A stretch of 64,000 bases of DNA from Gnetum montanum (GCA_015680685.1 MNCI01027262.1:834586-898585); one strand, 5' to 3'. Positions 1 through 12,553 are shown, counted from the first letter of the stretch. The notes: generated from the letters alone by a model not told the origin. A program made the numbers and translations.

Positions 1-18
1 GATATTGCAGGGATAGAC

Positions 19-90
19 GCGATATCGCGTATGCGATATCGCATGGGATGCGATATCGCGGCGGTCGCGATATCGCGTACGCGATATCGC
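19..90. repeat. Cluster of five GCGATATCGC palindromes
   Basis: The perfect 10-bp palindrome GCGATATCGC occurs at 19-28, 33-42, 50-59, 67-76 and 81-90, with short CpG-rich spacers. It may continue left of the window. GATATC-rich clusters with fewer CpGs occur in the LTR at 3504-4414 and near 7150-7240. I infer that this is part of an LTR regulatory region whose CpGs have not yet decayed. Confidence 0.8.
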
Positions 91-99
91 GGCCTAGTG

Positions 100-1767
100 C
101 ATATGGCGTCTCATCAGCTACTATAGGGAAAATCAATAGAAAGTTAGATGTAGCTCAACATGAAAAGTCGTTGAAACAACTGGTAGGAATCAGGCAACCG
201 ACTTTGGACATCTTTGATCTTTTGGAGAACATTATTGTAACCAAGTCAAAGCTACTAAATGCAAGGGGTAGGTGAATTATTTTAGAGGTGCAACTAGAAA
301 TGGCCCAATAGCAAAATCAATGCTTGGCTACGGAGGTTACTGAACTTTATTCCTGACTTGCAGAATAAGCAATCCTCAACCTTGTAGTGACAAGAGATGA
401 AGCTATCAAATAGCTTCAAGAATGATTTTAGAAGGCTGAGAAGGAAGTAGTAATGGCCATCTTTAAATAGTCCATAGAAGAAGCTGAAATGTACTCAATA
501 AAAAAGGACTTGAATTAGATGCATCAAGAGAATGAAGCATTGACTGCAAAAAATCATTAGCTATGAAATGTTGATGTTCAAAGAGATCAAATGCAAGATT
601 CATTCATCAACAGCAGGAGTAGCTTGCTAGGGTAAATACTAAACTAAAGAAATTGGCCATAAAAAATTACAATCTGTCAATGGAGGAGGTACACACCTTG
701 TGTCAAAAGTCTATCATTAGATCATCACCTGGAAGAACAAAGCTCTCAAATTTGAGAAAGTGAAAAATCACTACAAGGACCAAGTTGATTTGAAAAAAGA
801 AGTAAATGAAAAACAAATCCAAATGGCAAAAGCAAAAATGAATGAAACCCTCCAAAAAATCTAGCAAGGATGAGAGATGTGGCAACCCATCCTTGATGGG
901 ATTGACACCTACAACAAAGTAGAGATTTGCTTGAAGGAGTTGCAAATTCAAGAGATGATAGAGTACATGGAGTTGGCCAATCTTCGTTACACAAACCTGG
1001 CAATGCTGATTGCTAGATGGTCATGATCAAAGTTAGAAAAATAAGTGGCTAGCTTGTATCTACTATATAAGGCTAAGTTCAAACACCACAAGGACATTAA
1101 GAAAAAGCTTGAGATTGCCAACGTTGAACTTGAAGTTCTTAGAGGATGATTCAAAGATCAACGATTTATTGCTAAGAACCAAGCTAGATGGATGAATGAC
1201 TTCTAGAAGTTGGAGGGTACAATAAGGGTTTTAAGATTGAACACAAATAGTTTGTTCCCTAGTTTGTCAATGTAAAGGATTGTTTCTAGCAATCTCGTGT
1301 CCTTGGGATGTGCCCATTCCAACCGACATTGGGGAAGCTACGTGGATAGTGCATCATCCTAGGAGTAAGGAGAAGAAAATGAAAGCACTACTAGATGCTT
1401 TCCGCCTCCTGCCTAAAGTTGTTGTAGTAGTAGGAAAATTGTAGCCACCTCAACCACAACTAGTGTGTAAAGTTGATGAAGGTCCCTTAGAGCCTCAAGA
1501 ACCATCACCACCAAAGACCATTTGGTATTCTCCAACAAGCTTCACACCATCAAGGAACATGTTGTCCAATATTGAAGAGTTGAATCATGGTGATTAATTT
1601 TGTGTTATGAACACCTTCAATTTTTGTAATGTATTGATCCGTACACTCCAGTTTTTGTTAGGTCAATCAATTTTATTTTTTTGTAAAAAAAGGTTAGTCA
1701 ATAATCCCATAGCTTTCCAATTTTGTAATAGAACTCAAGGAAGAGTTTTCATTCAGTTTTGAGGGCA
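100..1767 (+). pseudogene. Decayed coiled-coil ORF, internal part of an LTR element
   Basis: A plus-strand reading frame with many stops and frameshifts runs through this stretch. Its readable parts are rich in Glu, Lys, Gln and Leu in heptad-like spacing (for example around 115-275 and 540-700), and a Pro-rich end lies near 1440-1600. No protease, RT, RNase H or integrase motif is visible. It directly precedes an LTR in the same orientation, so it is best read as the 3' internal part of a non-autonomous or heavily decayed LTR element. I do not recognise the protein. The neighbouring minus-strand element (4415-7249) has a comparable coiled-coil ORF next to its LTR. Confidence 0.4.
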
Positions 1768-2680
1768 TGATGAGTTGCATTAAGTTGGCTACATCGCATC
1801 AACGTGGCCTTGTTGATTGGGCCTCATCAACAAGGCCTAGTTGATACATCTTACCATGTGTCAACAAGGCCCCATCAACATAGTGTCATGTGTCAGCTAT
1901 AAATACGTGCTTGCAGTCACATTTACGGCATAAGTAGATTGTAGTTGCAGTGGAGCTCTTGCATTTTTTCCATTTGAAAGTTACAATTTTTCCTTTGAGT
2001 GCCCATAGCAGGAGTCATTGTGTGTTCAAATCTTTATTTGAGCATTGTTGTACTTGAGCATGATAGTGTGTGTAGTAATAAAGACAAGATTTTTGATAAA
2101 CCTTGTAGCACTTTGGATAGATTAACTATTTTATTTATGCATTTATTGTTCTTAATTATTTATTAAATGTTTTTCATTAGTTATTAAATAATTTTCAGTT
2201 ACTACATTAATGAGGCAATTAAGATAGAAAGATTACAAACATAAGTACAACTGCTTTGAGGGTAACACATATTTGCTTAGTAATCCTAATAACGTTATTG
2301 CTTAGTACACCCAGCAACATAGTGCTTGGTTACCTAGCAATGGATACATGGGTTTAGGATATGTAAAACAAGTGGGATCGTATGCTTATATTAGGATTAA
2401 TTAATTAATTTATACTAGTTAATCAAATTCCTTTTATCTACATTTCAAGAACCAAACTATAAAACATCAAATAATAAAAATTGGATGCCTCATTTACACT
2501 TAACCATACCAACGAATGTCACAAGTGTAATTGGAAAGACAATGATTAACTTGAAGGATATATTCACTTCCTAAAGGGCAAGTGCACTTCAAATAGTAAG
2601 GTTCATGAAATTCAACCGAATTATGCATGAACACTTTCTAATTCGTATGGTTGGGCATAGGGGTACCTCATTTCTCATCA
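1768..2680 (+). mobile_element. LTR of an Athila-like gypsy family (plus orientation)
   Basis: The segment begins TGATGAG and ends CTCATCA, which form a perfect terminal inverted repeat. A TATAAATA box lies at 1898-1905 and a polyadenylation-like AATAAAG near 2085. The block 'tgcccatagcaggag' and the ending 'aggggtacctc...ctcatca' are shared with the LTR at 8342-9337. No primer-binding site follows position 2680, so this is a 3' LTR or a solo LTR. Confidence 0.7.
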
Positions 2681-3503
2681 CCTCTTCTTTGAAGAGAATG
2701 AGAGATGTTCATATTAGAAGCCTTAGCTCTAGTTGCCTACATACCTTTACAATTATAAGAGTGTGATGATTAATTTCTCAAAAAACCATGATAGATATGT
2801 ATATTTCATTTGACCACCAATTCTAAAAGGGTATAACTTTTGAACTACAAGAGAGGCATACTCTTCTCTACTCTTCCTTGTTTGAAATAAGTGATGTCCT
2901 TGAAGCTTGATGTCATCATTTATATAAATATATTTGTGAAGCTTAAATTTGTTATTATTTCAAACTTCCCAAACTTGAAGAAGGGAAAGGAAATTGAGGG
3001 TACTGAATAATTCATAGTCCATCTGAATGACTTTAGCAAAGAAGATCTAATGGCTACAGTTATTAGCTATAAGTCACTAAAGTTGAACTTAACTTAACAT
3101 TATTTGAGATTTATAGAATCTCACACATACTAATTCAATGAAGATTCTATGCTTGTCCATATAATTGGAACTAACCTTGCCAACTAAAGCTCCACATGCA
3201 AACTTTTTCCTCTGATCTCATAGTGATACGAAGGTGTAAAGTTAATCCTTTGTGTCCAAGGAAACAATAGTAACATACTTTGAGGGAGTCTTTCCAATGC
3301 CTAGTGGTAGTCTAGCACTAAGATGAGTAGTGATCTAGAGCTTTTTATTGACAATATAATCTTACAATGGTCAAACATTTTTAATATTCTTTCCAAATCT
3401 AGGACTCTTTCCCTTCTCTAAAGTGACCCATTCTTCAAGGTAATTATCCTTCATCATTAATCATCCAAGCTTTCTCTTTCTTTCCTTTTGAGACATCACC
3501 CTA
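2681..3503. other. No gene seen
   Basis: This is AT-rich DNA between two LTRs of opposite orientation. I see no sustained reading frame, RNA gene or repeat. It probably holds older decayed element sequence. Confidence 0.5.
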
Positions 3504-4414
3504 TGATGGGTGGTGGGGTAATCCAACACCCAACAATACGAGATATAAGTGTTCATGTGTAGGCCAGTCGAATTCCATAGATAAGGTAATGTAATTATGC
3601 TTAGTAATTGATTTAAGTTCATGATCACTATCTTTTCACATGAGCTAGTAAAATTTATGTGTATGGTTTAACTCATAGTTAGGTGTATAATAACTAACGT
3701 TGTATTGGCCATATTATGCCTAGTAACCATAAAGAATGGTAATGATTTCTAATTCTAAGTAAATGGTAAACAAATCTAGTCTAGCCCAGGTGAGGGACAT
3801 CCATTCCTGATTCTCTACACACATCTTGGACTTATGCAATCATTACTGGGATTACCAAGTATTCCGCTATTGGGTGAACCAAGCAATAATACTATTAGGT
3901 TACTGAACGATCACACTTAACACTCAGAATCAGTTGTAGCCATTCCACTTAATAATAGTAAAAATAAAGTTCATGGGAAAGTAAGTAGTAACTAGGAAAA
4001 TAGTAATTAGTAAGCAAAGTAAAAATAGTAAACTTTATTTTTTAAGTAAATAGAAAAAAATATAAGTGATGCTGCAATGATGCAAAGTAATATCAATCTT
4101 TATTTTCTATCATGAAATATGTTCAAGTACATTCCACTCAAATAAAGACTCCCTTCAATCACTTAACATCACACTACGAGCATACAATACTAAGTGCTAA
4201 GTACTAAAATAAAGAAAATAAACTAAATTTTTTTGCTAAGTTAGAATGAAATTTTTTTTGAGGACTAGATGCCTAAGTGTCATATTTATAGGCTCGCACA
4301 CGTCTATGATATCATATATCTAACATTGTAGCTTGTGCCCTGATATTGAGATTTGATATTGCAGCTCTGATATTGGATGCCCGATATCATAGTTGGTAAA
4401 AAATTGATTTATCA
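3504..4414 (-). mobile_element. LTR of the same family (minus orientation)
   Basis: Read on the minus strand, it starts TGATAAATC near 4414 and ends CCCATCA at 3504. It has a TATAAATA box followed by an AGGCATC stretch, as in the solo LTR at 52595-53533, and the 'cttggtaatcccagtaatg' block shared with the LTR at 8342-9337. GATATC/GATATT motifs are clustered upstream of the TATA box at about 4305-4395. The flanks do not give a clean target-site duplication, so the exact ends are uncertain by a few bases. Confidence 0.6.
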
Positions 4415-7249
4415 TACCCCCATGATTGATTGAAAACTTCTTCTTGAGTTAAAACAAAATGAGAATACAATTCCTTACAAAATTGGAAGGTATATTTACA
4501 TGACACTAACGACTATATACATGACTATTAAATGTTGTAATGGTGTTTACAAAAATGACACATGACATGAGAACTTTAACAGAAAATAAAATTTGATGAA
4601 GCTTGATGTAGTTTAGGTAGTTCCTAGTGGTGGTGGCTCTTCCATACGTTGCTTCCCCTTGTCATCAGGCTTTGGAAATTTATACTAGTTCAAGAGTGCC
4701 TAAAGTTTCTCCTCTTTCGTTCATAGGTCATGTACTATCCACACTTGTTGTGCAATATGTGATGAAGTGGGTACATCCCATCAGCACCGTAGCTACAAAA
4801 ACATCTGATTTGCCTTAATGTACTAGGTAGCAAACTTCCTCCTCTCCTCTTCAAATGCTCTGGCCCTTTCATGGCGTTCATGATAATTAGTTAATCTTCT
4901 AGCCAAATTTGTTGCTACATCTTTCGACCCTTGGTAGCCAGCCTTCACTAGTTCCAATTTAGAGGTTCTCACTTGGATTTTTATAAACCATCTTCTTGTT
5001 TAGCTCTCATGGTAGTGAGCTCTTCCTGTAATCTCATAATTTTGTTCTCTACATGCTTTGCCCTTATCTCTATCATGACTAGTTTTTCTCTGGTAGCGAT
5101 GAGCTCAAAGTATACTATAATGACATCACTAAGGATGTTGAAAAGTATTGTCATGACTTCCCTATTCTGCAGTAGTCTATTAATCACATCCTCATGATTA
5201 GCAGGAGTCATTGAGGTTCAGGCTAACATTTGAGCATCTCTAGCGCTAGTTAGATCTGTCAGTGGTACAACAAGTATATGAAAAAAACTCTTTGATGTGA
5301 TTGGTAATCATCTCTGCTACTCTTGCTACATCTTGATGTTGCATTACCACTACTAGGGCTCCCTCTCCGATCTCTAGCACCACTAGGAACAATGCAACAT
5401 TCAAATAGATCTATTTTAAGCATTGCACCTCTTCTCTTGATTGTAATGAGATCTATTCACTTGTTGAATCTACTGAAACTATAAACATTGGCTTCCTCCC
5501 TTATTCCCCAGTTGATTGTTTCTAAAATCTATTGTAGGTGACTCATTGACAGTTTGTAATCTTGTGATAGCAATGGTGGATCTTGCTATTGTTGTTGTTA
5601 CTATTGGTTGTTAAGCCCTACTTCTTGTTGTTGTTGGTCCTATTCTTGTTCTTATTCCTACTCTTCACCATGATCTTTCCTTGGTGGTGCTAGTTTGAAC
5701 AACTTAATGTATGAAGCATTTTGGGCCCTCTTGGGAACATCATTGGTGTATCTCAGGATTTTGGCTCGCTTGCATAGCTTCTTGATAAGGCAAAGGAATG
5801 GAAGTGTTGGTTTTCCTTCCTCTATTTAAACCACCTTTGGATTTCCATAAAATAGAGTTGTGCAAGGTTGGCATTATGTTTGTCCATCAAGATTGCACTT
5901 CTTCTAGCTGCATAAGCAGATAGTCGATTGAGTCCTTTTGTTAAGAATAGGTGATAAGTGCCAATTTTAAAGTATATTCTTTCTTCTAGAATTAGTTCAT
6001 TATATCCCTTATCTTCTTTGCCATAAGTCCATTTCAGCCATAGTTTTCTAGTTTCAGGGTTAGATTGGGTGGGTAGATGTGCCACCCATGTTCCTTGTGT
6101 TGGATATATTCAAAGCTTCTACAATTTCCTTAATAAAGAATGAAACTAAGATTCCTCCAATGTTGACTGTAGTTCCCTCTTCCTTGTTGAGCCAAAACTA
6201 ATAAATCTCTCCAAGGTACCATTTTCCATTCTATGACATTGTTGGCCATAGCAGTGATGCTTATAGTTGTGTCCTTACTGCTTTAGGAAAAAATTTCCAT
6301 GAATTAGCCAAATTTCATCTCCATAATGACTATGGTTAAGATGAATCTTTCTTGGATGGCTTGGAGGTAGTTCTATGACAATGTGAGGTGTTGTCCTAGC
6401 ACTTGTGGTTCTTCTACTTCTTTTGAGCCTATTTTCCTATAGTAAGAGATTCTCAATTAATGCTAAATTATTGGGTCTCCTTCTCCTTGTGTTTTGATTA
6501 TTTCCTTTAGTTTGGCCTCTACCTTGGCCTCTTGGTTGTTTACTTGCTCCTTGTGAGGGTCCTCCTTATGGTCCTCTCTTTGGAATCATTTGCAATCATT
6601 AAAGAATTAGGAATCATTAGCAGGTGTTCTATAATTTTTATAACTCCCTTTCTTTTTCATACTTTAGTTAGATCAAATTCTTAGTTACTAGGATTCCAAA
6701 GTTAGAAAATGTTTGCAAAAAGTTACCCCATAAGTGTTAATTCCATTATAATCCCTAATAATTGTTCATTTTGTCCTTATATATGGCTCATATTGATGGT
6801 TATGGTTCCTCAAGAACATTATTTGGATGCTCAAGCATTAAGATGTTGCATAATTCCTTAAGAATTTTAAATTTCACTTCATACTTACCCTTAAAATACC
6901 TTCCAAGCATTAGAATGTATTTAAAAATTGGCTTAAATTTTCCTCACTAGCACCGACCCACGACTAAGATGAGCACTCTATGATCAAATAGGTTCAAAAA
7001 GCAAGAAAATTGTAGTGATAATGATTAAGTTAGGGCTAAGGAAAGCTAGGAGGTTAGAGCTTAGATCAAAGAAGAAAATTTGAAAAACTCTCCCTTCCAT
7101 GGAATGAAAAATGATGAAATTTTTTTCCAATTGTCCACCTATATATAGATTTTTTGATACCCAATATCAAAAACCTGACATTGGGGATCTAATATTGGTG
7201 TGGACTCGATATCAATGACCTGATATCAGTAGAAAAGGGCTTTCTAAAT
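4415..7249 (-). pseudogene. Decayed internal region of a minus-strand LTR element
   Basis: The best readable minus-strand frames are 5211-4981, a charged heptad-like coiled coil, and 6085-5822, a short open segment with no recognised domain. No pol motif is seen. The region lies directly upstream, in the minus sense, of the LTR at 3504-4414. At 7140-7249 there is a TATATATA sequence with clustered GATATC/AATATC motifs, resembling an LTR U3, and the dirigent pseudogene is cut at this edge. I infer an old insertion that removed the 5' part of that dirigent copy. Its family and far boundary are not resolved. Confidence 0.35.
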
Positions 7250-7596
7250 AGCTTCAGCTTAATCTATGTGATTGATTATCGGCTCATGCAGGGGCCAACT
7301 ATGGATTCTAAGCAGGTGGGAAGTTCCTAGGGAATTTACTCTTCTACTTCTTCCATTGTTTAGGATGGCTTAAGATTGCTCATGGCTATGAATTTCATGT
7401 TCAAAAATGGCAAATATAATGGTAGCACTCTAGCTCTGCTTGACAGTAACACTATTTCAAGTTAGGTGAGGAAGATGCCATCTTTGGTGGAACTGGGCTT
7501 TTTTGCTTTGCTCAAGGATATGCTTAGGCTGAAACTTGCACCTTCAAGGATGACAATGCTATTGTTTGCTATGATCTCATTATAATGCATTTTTAG
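7250..7596 (+). pseudogene. Dirigent-like pseudogene, 5' truncated
   Basis: Dirigent proteins are secreted beta-barrel proteins that guide stereoselective coupling of phenoxy radicals, for example in lignan formation. This fragment matches the 59.1 kb dirigent gene from its middle (the Ile-Asp-Asp-Pro-Leu region) to the final Met-His-Phe-stop, ending at 7596. Stops and substitutions break the frame; several CpG and CAG sites of the 59.1 kb copy have become TpG or TAG. The N-terminal half is missing where decayed retroelement sequence begins. Homology continues past the stop for about 740 bp, so this is a duplicated genomic segment, not a retrocopy. Confidence 0.8.
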
Positions 7597-8341
7597 AGCT
7601 ACTTTTTTCTGAGGCTTATTTGGAGCAAAATTACTTGCTAACTCTTAATTGTTAGATGTAGATTAAAAAAAGTTATATGTGTGGGGTTCTGAAACTCTTT
7701 TTTAGTCTAATAGATCCAATAGAATGTTAATGTAAGTAAGTAAAATATCAATCTTAGTTTGCATTGTTGATGAAATATGCTCAAGTTGCACTAAGGTGAA
7801 CACAATTGATGCAAATCTTAGAGGTTATGTAAGTTTGAAAAGTTATAGAATAATGTAACTGTTTTCTTTGCCATTCTTTGCTCGCACTGAAAGTTTTGTT
7901 CAATTGCAGTGATTTTTCTAAAATCTTTTAGTATTTCATTGTAACTTAGTATTTTCTTACCCATCGGTATCAATAGACTATTTTTTCTCTTTTTTGAAAA
8001 TTTACATAGATCATCTGAATTAATAGCTCATGCAACATGCAGATGTGACAACAAGTTGCACAGTTTTTGATGTTCTAGAAAATTCTAGAGATTCGTTATG
8101 TTTTGTAATATTTTATCGATGTGTTTCGGGTTGTTCAAAATTTAAGAAATTGAATAATTTTTTTCAAAAAAGAATAGAATAAAAATCCAAACCATGATCG
8201 TGTTGAGAACTGTCAATAATAATTTTTTCTTCAAGAATAATTCTTTTTGTTTAAAAAAACCATAATGCATTGAAATTACATTCAAATTTTAATTTGAGAA
8301 ACACAATAAATAAAAGAACAAAACTTTGGATACCTCGGTCA
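7597..8341 (+). repeat. Duplicated 3' flank of the dirigent locus
   Basis: This flank is collinear with 59618-60485. Shared landmarks include 'tagtattttcttatccatc', the 'gtgttgagaactgtcaataa' stretch and the 'aacacaataaataaaag' stretch. Homology stops where the LTR at 8342 begins, which dates that insertion after the duplication. Confidence 0.85.
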
Positions 8342-9337
8342 TGGTTACTCTAATTATTAGAGTGGTTATTATTGGAGTGATTAATCTAATAATTAGAGTG
8401 GTTATTATTGGAGTGATTAATCTAATAATTAGAGTGGTTATTATTGGAGTGATTACTCTAATAATTAGAGTGGTTATTATTGGAGTGGTTACTTTAATTA
8501 TTAGAGTGATTATTATTATAGTGGTTATTATTGGAGTTGTTACTCTAATTATTAAAGTAGTTGCTCCCAGGTCTATAAATACACTGCCCAGGTGCACAAT
8601 TGGAAAGAAGTCTTGTAGTAGTCAAGTAGTGAAACTCTTATAGTCTATTGGAAGTATTTTCCAAGTGCCCATAGCAGGAGGTTGAAGTGTGGATGAATCT
8701 TTATTCAAGCATTGTATACCTAAGCACATCTTGTGTACGGAAATAAAGACAATCTCTTTGATTCATCCTTGCAAAACTTGAGATTTTTTTTCTTACACAT
8801 TTCTTTTATTTTCTTTTCTTATGCTTTTATGTTATTTTATTTATTTTATCCACTTTATCTTTCTATTATTAGCATACCAATTCATTTTGATCAATTAAAC
8901 AAATCGTTAAATTACACTCAGTACGATCACTTCAAGCATGCGTGTAACACTTGGTAACCCAGTCATGATTAGCGTTTGGTAATCCCAGTAGTGTTGCACT
9001 GGTTTAGGATGTGTACAACAAGTGAGAATAGATACTAGTGTTAGGATTAGTTAAAGCCTAGTTAATTAGTAGTTAAGTTAAATTAGTCACTTAGTTATCT
9101 CTCTCGTCCCTTATTAGCAGTAGGACATAAAAACATAAAAGCTATAAAAATCATATGCTTCAAGGTTACTTAATCATACAATTGTGAAATACAGGTAAGC
9201 TTGGGAAGACAACGATCAACCAACCCATTCTTGTTCCACAAGGGCACATAAGCACTTAGTCTTTGGAATTTGATTGGATCATGTGGGAAACACTCATATT
9301 CATATGGTTGAGTGTAGGGGTACCTCACCGCTCATCA
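8342..9337 (+). mobile_element. 5' LTR of an Athila-like Ty3/gypsy element
   Basis: The LTR ends CTCATCA at 9337, directly before the primer-binding site. It contains a TATAAAT box at 8574-8580 and an AAATAAAG signal at 8741, plus blocks shared with the LTR at 1768-2680. The start is placed at TG 8342, where homology to the dirigent flank ends. Its U3 is unusual because it is made largely of a 36-bp tandem repeat (8351-8545). Confidence 0.75.
8351..8545. repeat. 36-bp tandem repeat in LTR U3, about 5 copies
   Basis: Units begin at 8351, 8387, 8423, 8459 and 8495 and consist of 'taataattagagtgg' followed by 'ttattattggagtga' and a short variable end. The last unit is longer and more diverged. 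Because 36 is divisible by three, both strands give spurious repetitive ORFs. Position directly upstream of the TATA box suggests promoter or enhancer subrepeats. Confidence 0.9.
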
Positions 9338-9338
9338 T

Positions 9339-9356
9339 TGGTGTTGTTGCCAGGGA
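9339..9356 (+). promoter_or_regulatory. Primer-binding site, tRNA-Asp type
   Basis: TGGTGTTGTTGCCAGGGA lies one base after the LTR. It matches the Athila-type site TGGCGCCGTTGCCGGGGA with every CpG changed to TpG or CpA. This is the expected effect of methylcytosine deamination and fixes the end of the LTR. Confidence 0.8.
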
Positions 9357-9479
9357 CTTCGTTGTTTGTGTGCTAACTAGAACATAGGAAATCATTCACA
9401 TCATTGGAATGAATCCTTAGGGTTGGTTGATAAAATTATACACAAGAATACATTACACACTCAATAAATAAGTATGTCT

Positions 9480-11460
9480 CCTTCTTCATATGAAAGCACC
9501 TCACCACCTAGGTCTAAAAGAGGAAATAGTCGACGACATAATACACATGATGTTGATCTGCTAGTCCCTCAACAAGTTTGAGTGGTATATATTCATCCCA
9601 ATGAGTATATACCAGACTTCACCTTTATCCTCCATCAAGAAAAAAAACCATGTTGGTGAGACTAAGAAGGTAACATAGTATTACCTCCTAATCATGTAGT
9701 CCTGAGCATGCTTCTTCATGCTCTCACACAAATTGGCATGCCGTACTTACATGCTGAATACCTTGTGCAAGATCATGACTTGAGAGAATACTGTCCCACA
9801 GAGGGACAATGTCAAAGGGACTTGCAATAGGAGAGACATCATAAGTCTTTGAAGAGTAAGTGGTCCCAGGATGCCCCATATGTCTTAAGCAAAAATAAGG
9901 GTGGTGAACTTACCTTAAGTAGTTGCCCACATAATGATGTTCCTCCCCTTGACTTTGGTCAAGGGGTTGTGTATCAAGACCTTCACTCCACTATTCATAA
10001 CCCAGGTTCTGATATCCATGGGAATAAAGGATTTTAAAAAGGGACACAAACTCAGGATAAAGATGGACATTCTAATCATAATTGCGATTAGGGCCAAGAC
10101 TACAGAAGAGAAGGTAGTAGACACCATCATGATGATGGTTCTCCTTCTTCTTCACCTTCATCATCTCCTTAACCCTCTCCTTCAATATCTAGATGTGATC
10201 ATAAAGAAAAAGACCATGGGGATAAAGGTAGGTAGAGTGGAAGTCATAGACGAAATAGCGAGGAAAGGGGACAAAGGCACTCTAGAGAGTCATGACATAG
10301 AAGAAGGGAGAGTAGGGAACAACGTAGGCATCATAGATGCCATGGATGAGATGATCATGATGAACCCCTTGTCACTACTCAAAGTATTTTGGGCATAACT
10401 GAGGCTGCTAGAATTTCAACAAGGCATCAGAATGATAGTAGGATCAAGAGGTTAGATATGAGCAACATCCCATGATTTGAAGGAGGATACAACGTTGATC
10501 CTTAGAATCATTTACAAGAATTCCATGATGTGTGTGCCTTATAGAACATAGAGAATGAATGGAAAAAACTTAAGTTGTTCCCATGGACATTAGTTAAAGA
10601 AGCAAAAAGCTGGTACTAGTCTTTAGAATTGGAATCCATTCGTAGGTTGAATACTATCTTAGAACTATTTAATGATAAGTACCAAATGTACTCCTGAGTG
10701 TCTAACTTGCAAAAGCAAATCCAAGGCTAGAATGAAGGAGGACATGAACCCTTGGATGCTTCCATGGGTCAATATTATGCATTGTTACATCATTGTCCTA
10801 GCCATGGTTATTCGAAAAGGGAGCAACTGCGCCATCTCGTGGATGGGCTTAGGCATGAAACAAAAAGAACCCTTGGGACTTATGCCCAAGGAAGACTATT
10901 TGAGCTTAGGTCCCATCAAATTCAAAGAGTATTGAAGCAAGTTGCTAAGGAAGAAGGTGAGTTACAGAAGAGAGAAAGTGTAGAAGAGTATAACTGAAAT
11001 CCTTCCCTTTGGAAGAGGGGAGTAAAATTTTGTGAGGATGAAGAAGAATCACCACTCGAAGAGATGGTGAATAGGAACACTTTACCTATCTAAAAGATGA
11101 AATTAGAAGTTTTAGCAAAGGTAGACCAAATGTGGGATTCCCTAGACAATAAATTTCAACTTGTTCTTAAAATAGTAGAGGAGTCTAGTGAGCAAGGTAG
11201 TGAGGAAAGAAAAATGAAAGAGGCTAAACATGCACATAGCAAGGGTAAGGGCAACGTTGCCATCATTGAAGAGGTTGTGGATTTGCAAGCAAATAATGAT
11301 CATGGATGTGAGATATGTCAATATGACTATCCTAAGGGATGTTGCCCTATAATCTCACATCTACAGGAGTTTGGGGTGTATGCACTCAATCCATAATTAA
11401 ACAAAAGGCAAACACCTCGAAGGTTACCTTATTCTCAAGGTAAACCAAGGTAGTTCCACA
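9480..11460 (+). pseudogene. gag region of the Athila-like element
   Basis: Gag is the structural capsid-like protein that packages element RNA. Readable plus-strand pieces at about 9849-10400, 10670-10990 and 11097-11396 are interrupted by stops and frame changes. The 10672-10990 piece reads in two frames, as expected after a small indel. A Lys/Glu-rich end precedes a Cys-containing stretch near 11300. The region lies between the primer site and the protease domain, which is the normal gag position. No open frame is long enough for a functional protein. Confidence 0.6.
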
Positions 11461-11818
11461 AATTTTAACATATTATCCCAGTGGAACTACACCATAACTG
11501 ATTGAGCAATATGAATAGTGACAGCATCCACAATCATGGAGAATGCCACCACCAAGGCAATAGTATCCTTATTTGTAACCTCACCTGTATGGATATTACG
11601 TGTAGTAGCCAATCTCCCCACATGACTCTACTAGTTATGTCACTCCTCAACCTCACTACAAAGATTGTGATTATTATGGGACTCTCTCTTCTAGAGGTGA
11701 TATTTTGCAAGCATGTCATCCTTCTCATTCAGTTGCATCTCTTCCACCAATAGCTCCACTACCACCTACTCCAGCAATGCAAGGTGAAATCCCTACCCAG
11801 CCATAGCAACGTAACACC

Positions 11819-12553
11819 ATGAGGGCTGTTAACTCTCAACCTACTATTGGTTGCAACAACCACATGAAGAAAAGACCTTTCTTTAGAACCAATAGTCCAA
11901 CCAAGACCTTGCAATCACAAGTGGCTGATTCCTTAAATGCCTCAGTATCAATCAAAACTTCAGAGCCCCCTTCAACCGAATCACCGCACTCAACACATAC
12001 AATCATGCTAACACATGTCGTCACCAAATGGATCAAAGTTGGCCACCTTCTTAGGAAATTCTTTGATCCTGGGAATCCTCTAATACACTTACAAATCGTT
12101 GAAAATGCACCATGTAAGGATCTTTTGGATTCAGGATCTGGTATCAACTTGATTTCTTAAGAAATGTACAAGGCCTGAAACCTGCCTCCATTAAAAAAGA
12201 GCAACATCCATCTAGAGTTGGTTGACCAGTCCATCACTATCCCATTAGGGCTGGTGGAAGACATTGTTACCACTATTTGTGGGTGGTTGTACCTAGCTAA
12301 TTTCCTAGTGATTCAGGTAAACAATGGTAAGGGGAACTTCCTAATCATAATGGGAAGAGCATGGCTAAGCATCATCAATGCACACCTAGGAATCTACAAT
12401 CTTTCCCTAGAAATATTAAAGGAAAATACATTCCAAAAGATCAAAAACAAGAAATTTTTGTGCATCACATATAGTGACATAGGGTGTAATTGCATGCAGA
12501 GGTCATGGTTTGTGCAAAGTTTAGCATTTCCTACATGTAATCAATGTGCATAA
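11819..12553 (+). pseudogene. Aspartic protease region of the Athila-like element
   Basis: Retroviral-type aspartic protease cleaves the Gag-Pol polyprotein. The segment 11819-12160 ends with Leu-Leu-Asp-Ser-Gly-Ser-Gly-Ile-Asn-Leu-Ile-Ser, in which Asp-Ser-Gly is the active-site triad. The second half, 12218-12553, contains Gly-Arg-Ala-Trp-Leu, matching the conserved GRxWL region near the end of such proteases. A stop directly after the active-site segment separates the two halves, so the gene is inactive. Confidence 0.7.

Noticed and set aside
8289-8643. Overlapping repetitive ORFs on both strands (about 100 codons each)
   Set aside because: Produced by the 36-bp tandem repeat, whose unit length is divisible by three; no protein-like composition outside the repeat.
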